The position numbers and the translations under genes were made by a program. Shown piece by piece: positions 62,830 to 64,000 of a stretch of 64,000 bases of DNA. Numbering within the stretch: the first letter of the stretch is position 1; each line of letters begins with the position of its first letter. The stretch is from NCBI RefSeq assembly GCF_000219215.1, contig NC_015727.1:248001-312000 (forward strand). Reading direction: 5' to 3'. This DNA is from Cupriavidus necator N-1. GTDB taxonomy: Bacteria; Pseudomonadota; Gammaproteobacteria; Burkholderiales; Burkholderiaceae. The notes beneath the pieces are model-generated. The model was not told the DNA's origin. It did no database searches and saw only the letters and a program-made list of their open reading frames with translations.

Positions 62830-63768
62830 ATGGAGTTCAGCCGATTCGCGGAAAACCTGTCTATCTTCGTCGAAGTCGCCCAGTCAGGCAGCTTCTCGGC
62901 GGTAGCCCGCCAGCGCGGCCTGGTCGCCTCTTCGGTGGCGCGGCAAATCGATACGCTGGAGCGCGAACTGGGGGTGCCGCTGTTCACGCGCTCGACCCGG
63001 GCGCTGGTCCGCACCGATGCCGGCGAACTGCTGTTCGCGCGCGCCACGCGCATCCTGCATGAGCTGAGCGATACGCGCGATGCGGTGACGGCGCTGGAGC
63101 AGGGCGTCAGCGGACTGATCCGGGTCGCGTGCCTGCCCGCGTTCGGCCGGCGCCACGTGGTGCCGCACCTCGGCGCGCTGTACGCCCAGTATCCGCGGCT
63201 GACGGTGGAGCTGGCGCTGACCGAGCGCATCGTCGATCCCGTGGTCGAACGGTTCGATGTCGTGATCCGCGTCGGCCAGCAGGCCGACAGCTCGCTGGTT
63301 GCCCGCTGCATCTCCAGCCAGCGTTACATCATCTGCGCGACGCCTGGCTATCTGGCCCTGTATGGCCGTCCGGCGCATGCCGACGAGATCGGCAGGCACC
63401 GCCTGATCGACCGTGGCCACAGCACCAGCATGCGCGGCTGGCGTGAGCTGCTGACGCCGGCGCACGCCGCCGAGGCAACGTTTGCGCTCGAGTGTGACGA
63501 CTGCGATGCGCGGCGGCTGTCCGTGCTGCAGGGCCTCGGCATTGCGCTGATGCCCGACTGGTCGGTCGGGCCGGATATCGGCGCGGGCAGGCTCGTGGAG
63601 CTGGCGCTTGACGGCTTGCTGCCACAGGTGCCCGGCGGCATCTACCTGCTGCGCGCCACCCAGCATGCCAGCGCGAAAGTGAAGGCTTTCTGCACCCACC
63701 TGACCGCCAGCATGGGCAGCCCGCCGACCTGGCAACAGGCGATGGCAGGGGAAGCCGTGCTGGCGTAA
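62830..63768 (+). CDS. LysR family transcriptional regulator
   Basis: 312 residues from the ATG at 62830 (GGAGATTGCAAAA upstream). Winged helix FAENLSIFVEVAQSGSFSAVARQRGLVASSVARQIDTLERELG, then GLIRVACLPAFGRRHVVPHL starting the effector domain, of the GcvA/DsdC-like 'AphB' group. Divergent from the Bug/maleylacetate reductase genes, which it presumably controls. Confidence 0.9.
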   Translation: MEFSRFAENLSIFVEVAQSGSFSAVARQRGLVASSVARQIDTLERELGVPLFTRSTRALVRTDAGELLFARATRILHELSDTRDAVTALEQGVSGLIRVACLPAFGRRHVVPHLGALYAQYPRLTVELALTERIVDPVVERFDVVIRVGQQADSSLVARCISSQRYIICATPGYLALYGRPAHADEIGRHRLIDRGHSTSMRGWRELLTPAHAAEATFALECDDCDARRLSVLQGLGIALMPDWSVGPDIGAGRLVELALDGLLPQVPGGIYLLRATQHASAKVKAFCTHLTASMGSPPTWQQAMAGEAVLA

Positions 63769-63894
63769 GACGGCCGGGGGGCCGGCTTTCGCGGTCTCCG
63801 CAAAATACTGTTCGGAAGACCACGTCAATGAGGCACACGAGTGATGACGTCCCGGTGTGCCGCAGGGCATAGTAGCGGGCTATCGTAGAGCGAA

Positions 63895-64000
63895 GCGATT
63901 GTGCCACCGGTCCGCCCCCGATATCTCCGGCCTGTTGGCAATGGCGGTGGCATTCAAGTGCGCGAACGCCGGCTGCCCCCGTCGTACGTCTGCCGAGAAC
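63895..64000 (+). pseudogene. ISL3 transposase fragment at the window edge
   Basis: AMAVAFKCANAGCPRRTSAE corresponds to VLAVEVRRFKCTNAGCPRCT of the ISL3 transposase at 50 kb; about 42 of the last 51 bases match 50311-50361. The 5' part of the element, including its left end, is not visible upstream, so this is a truncated copy that continues beyond the window. Confidence 0.65.

Overview
This is a GC-rich proteobacterial segment, most like a soil beta-proteobacterium of the Cupriavidus/Ralstonia/Burkholderia group. The grounds are two Bug-type (TctC) solute receptors, a Gram-negative porin of the beta-proteobacterial type, many LysR, TetR and MocR regulators next to aromatic-acid catabolism genes, and a dense load of IS debris. 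It reads as an accessory catabolic region rather than core genome. I saw no rRNA, tRNA or CRISPR array.

Layout. 1-13 kb: a carboxylate/ester catabolic block. It holds a tannase/feruloyl esterase cut by the window edge, two AMP-forming acyl-CoA ligases, a nitroreductase, an aromatic-acid MFS carrier, an HSD10-type dehydrogenase, a thiolase, Crp/Fnr and TetR regulators, a second broken tannase and a secreted lipase. Four copies of one 16-bp palindromic motif (TGTCYCGCAYRWGACA) lie in front of the tannases and the divergent ligase/nitroreductase pair, which suggests one regulon. 13-16 kb: thioesterase, DHA2 drug exporter and SDR. 16-22.7 kb: a complete RND efflux system (outer-membrane factor, TetR, adaptor, pump) with two matching operators.

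23-32 kb: a cluster that matches the mmlH-mmlI-mmlJ genes known for 4-methylmuconolactone degradation, with a 3-oxoadipate-type CoA-transferase, an MBL-fold hydrolase, an iron alcohol dehydrogenase/maleylacetate reductase-like protein and two LysR regulators. It would serve a modified ortho-cleavage route for methylated catechols. 32-35 kb: LysR with a divergent DMT exporter, and a Bug receptor. 36-37.7 kb: a graveyard of gene and IS fragments. 37.7-42.9 kb: cupin/NAD(P)-binding pair with a divergent MocR regulator, an AraC-like HTH protein and a porin.

44.3-49.9 kb: one very large cytoplasmic signalling protein (protein-kinase-like, AAA ATPase, GAF, PAS and histidine-kinase modules). 50-51.7 kb: a decayed ISL3 element with visible ends; a 91-bp deletion derivative lies at 57.45 kb and another ISL3 fragment at the right edge. 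51.8-56.5 kb: TetR, old yellow enzyme, SDR, alpha/beta hydrolase and quinone oxidoreductase, an electrophile or enone detoxification unit. 56.5-59.7 kb: further wreckage, including an IS256-type element inserted in an IS66 gene with an 8-bp target duplication. 59.7-60.4 kb: a hemerythrin gene interrupted by an amber codon. 60.5-63.8 kb: maleylacetate reductase, Bug receptor and divergent LysR.
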